From JAAUTS01 sp038250235 (GTDB lineage Bacteria; Verrucomicrobiota; Verrucomicrobiia; Methylacidiphilales; JAAUTS01), in NCBI GenBank assembly GCA_038250235.1, contig JBBSCO010000102.1, positions 1-6,487 on the forward strand: 6,487 nucleotides of DNA, read 5' to 3'. Below are positions 5,496-6,487 of the stretch, one piece after another. A program made the position numbers and the translations under genes. Every line of letters begins with the position of its first letter. Within the stretch, counting starts at the first letter, position 1. A model generated the notes under the pieces. The model saw only the letters and a program-made list of their open reading frames with translations. It was not told where the DNA came from and did no database searches.

Positions 5496-6276
5496 ATGAA
5501 TATCTATCTGGATCTCACCGAAGATTTCAACAAGGGGGGATTGCGAACTATTATTTGTCCAGGTCAGGCGGTAATGTTCCATCGCCTTGCCATCATGAGC
5601 AAAGATGGGGGCTGGATCCTGCGGGAAGATGGGAGGCTTTGAACCATGTTCTTTCCGTTTTGCAGGAACGGGGGGCCACCTAGCGGTTCGGAGCTCCTTT
5701 GGATCTGTGTTGGCTGCGGGGAGCTTGGAGTTCCCACTTGGAATTCCAATACGGCGGTCTGCGGGTAAGAACCGATTTTTTTACCAGGCCTCCCAGGATC
5801 AGCCCTGCAGGTCTGGAGGAAGTATGGAAATCCCAGGAAGGCAGGCATCCGCCCTTCTTGGGCCTGAAGGAACTGGCCGACCTCAAAAAAACCAACCGGG
5901 AAAAAGATTACGCCGTGATTGGAGAATTGGCCCGTAAACTGACTTCTCCAAAGGATCAATTGCTCTATTCCCGTAGCGCGCGGGATCTGCTGGAAATGAA
6001 GAAACTCCATCCTAGGGAATGGCAGAAGGCCACAGCAGCGCGGGAAGCCCTGAAAGCAGCAGATTCGGGCTTGGAAGAGCTGGAGGACTCCCTGGACAAA
6101 GAGAGGCGCCGGATGATGAAGGAAAATGAAATCCGTTTGGATAAGTACGAGAAAGCGTCGACAGGCTGGGCCTCTCTTGGCTTGGGCTGAATCAAACAAA
6201 CAGCCACTTGCCTCTGTATGAAGCCCATGCCAATATCATTGCGGCAGCAGAAGGGGTCTTGCCTTATGAACCATGA
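5496..6276 (+). pseudogene. Broken gene of an uncharacterised ~260-residue family (two -1 frameshifts, one amber)
   Basis: Three reading-frame pieces join into one protein. Piece 1 (5496-5630) reads MNIYLDLTEDFNKGG ... AIMSKDGGWILRED. A missing base at about 5631-5633 shifts to piece 2, EALNHVLSVLQERGAT, then TAG (5681-5683), then RFGAPLDLCWLRGAWSSH ... LRVRTDFFTRPPR ... LKKTNREKDYAVIGELARKL ... ERRRMMKENEIRLDKYEKAS. A second missing base at about 6165-6190 leads to piece 3, LPLYEAHANIIAAAEGVLPYEP, ending at TGA 6274-6276. Restoring the two bases gives exactly 261 codons. The pattern agrees with my memory of a conserved hypothetical protein, in which a Tyr stands at the TAG. The C-terminal part is charged and probably helical/coiled (residues about 165-230). 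An N-terminal nucleotidyltransferase-like fold is only a guess. No ribosome site is seen before ATG 5496. Either a decaying gene or, less likely, assembly errors. Confidence 0.7.
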
Positions 6277-6472
6277 AGCCATTCCAATAACACCAAAATC
6301 AACAAGATCGGACGAATTTTTAAGTGAGGATGACCTCGATTTGAAAAACCTTTCCGAAGCTGAACTGGCTGGCTGGTGGAATGCATGGTTGGAAGCAGCC
6401 CAAGCGACCAACGACCAGGATCAATTTGATTATTCCCATGGCGTTTTTCGCCGCGAGCCCCCCAGTCTTTAG
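6266..6472 (+). CDS. Small acidic hypothetical protein overlapping the broken gene
   Basis: An intact 68-residue ORF; I cannot name its function. ATG 6266 is preferred over the in-frame ATG 6218 because AAGGGG lies 9 nt upstream, and because it begins inside the last codons of the broken gene (11-nt overlap, ATGAACCATGA), a classic coupled pair. Seen: an acidic SEDDLDLKNLSEAEL segment (20-34), a Trp-rich helix GWWNAWLEAAQATND (36-50) and the ending YSHGVFRREP (56-65). No signal peptide or membrane segment. The ordered motifs suggest a real conserved small protein acting with the upstream product, perhaps as its partner or antitoxin; that role is inference. It remains open even though its neighbour is broken, so it may still be made if its own ribosome site works without coupling. 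Confidence 0.6.
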   Translation: MNHEAIPITPKSTRSDEFLSEDDLDLKNLSEAELAGWWNAWLEAAQATNDQDQFDYSHGVFRREPPSL

Positions 6473-6487
6473 TGCCTCCCGCCTCCC

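Noticed and set aside
5564..6199. A 211-residue minus-strand open frame
   Set aside because: It is antisense to the reconstructed plus-strand gene, whose motifs and C-terminal overlap with the next gene are more convincing.
1..6487. CRISPR array, tRNA, rRNA, transposase or integrase genes
   Set aside because: No regularly spaced repeats, no RNA gene signatures and no such protein motifs were seen on either strand.

Overview
The window looks like part of an exopolysaccharide/cell-surface glycan locus of a Gram-negative bacterium that has an exosortase (PEP-CTERM-type) protein-sorting system. Base composition is moderately GC-rich. The gene mix (exosortase, GT9, GT2, WecG/TagA-type and DUF1972-type glycosyltransferases) and the many small repeats in and between genes recall Verrucomicrobiota/Kiritimatiellota-like or other PVC-type genomes. 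That placement is an impression, not something the sequence proves.

Positions 1-5336 are read on the minus strand as one probable transcription unit. In transcription order it holds: (i) a 679-residue protein joining a WecG/TagA/CpsF-type (GT26) domain to a DUF1972/GT4 glycosyltransferase (5336-3297); (ii) a small MNT-type minimal nucleotidyltransferase without a visible HEPN partner (3225-2872); (iii) a GT2 glycosyltransferase (2710-1796); (iv) a GT9 heptosyltransferase-like protein coupled to it by an ATGA overlap (1799-768); and (v) the first 237 codons of an exosortase that runs off the left edge before its catalytic Cys (713-1). The glycosyltransferases probably build a lipid-linked or lipid-A-linked glycan. 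The exosortase would process PEP-CTERM-like proteins, which is the usual company of such EPS loci.

Positions 5337-5495 are a divergent intergenic region with a TTTAA-rich tract and a perfect 7-bp inverted repeat. No convincing promoter was found there.

Positions 5496-6472 on the plus strand hold a two-gene module unrelated to the glycan genes. The first gene is broken: two -1 frameshifts and an amber codon interrupt a protein that would otherwise be about 260 residues and end at 6276. The second is an intact 68-residue ORF that starts 11 nt before the end of the first, a coupled-operon arrangement. Neither product has a function I can name with confidence.

The most unusual signal not explained by the genes is a set of small repeats and low-complexity tracts that lie in frame within the glycosyltransferase genes. 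They add non-conserved peptide loops (GT2: about residues 25-41 and 66-101; GT26-GT4 fusion: about 437-487 and 518-529). One 32-bp repeat occurs both inside the fusion gene and across its stop codon.
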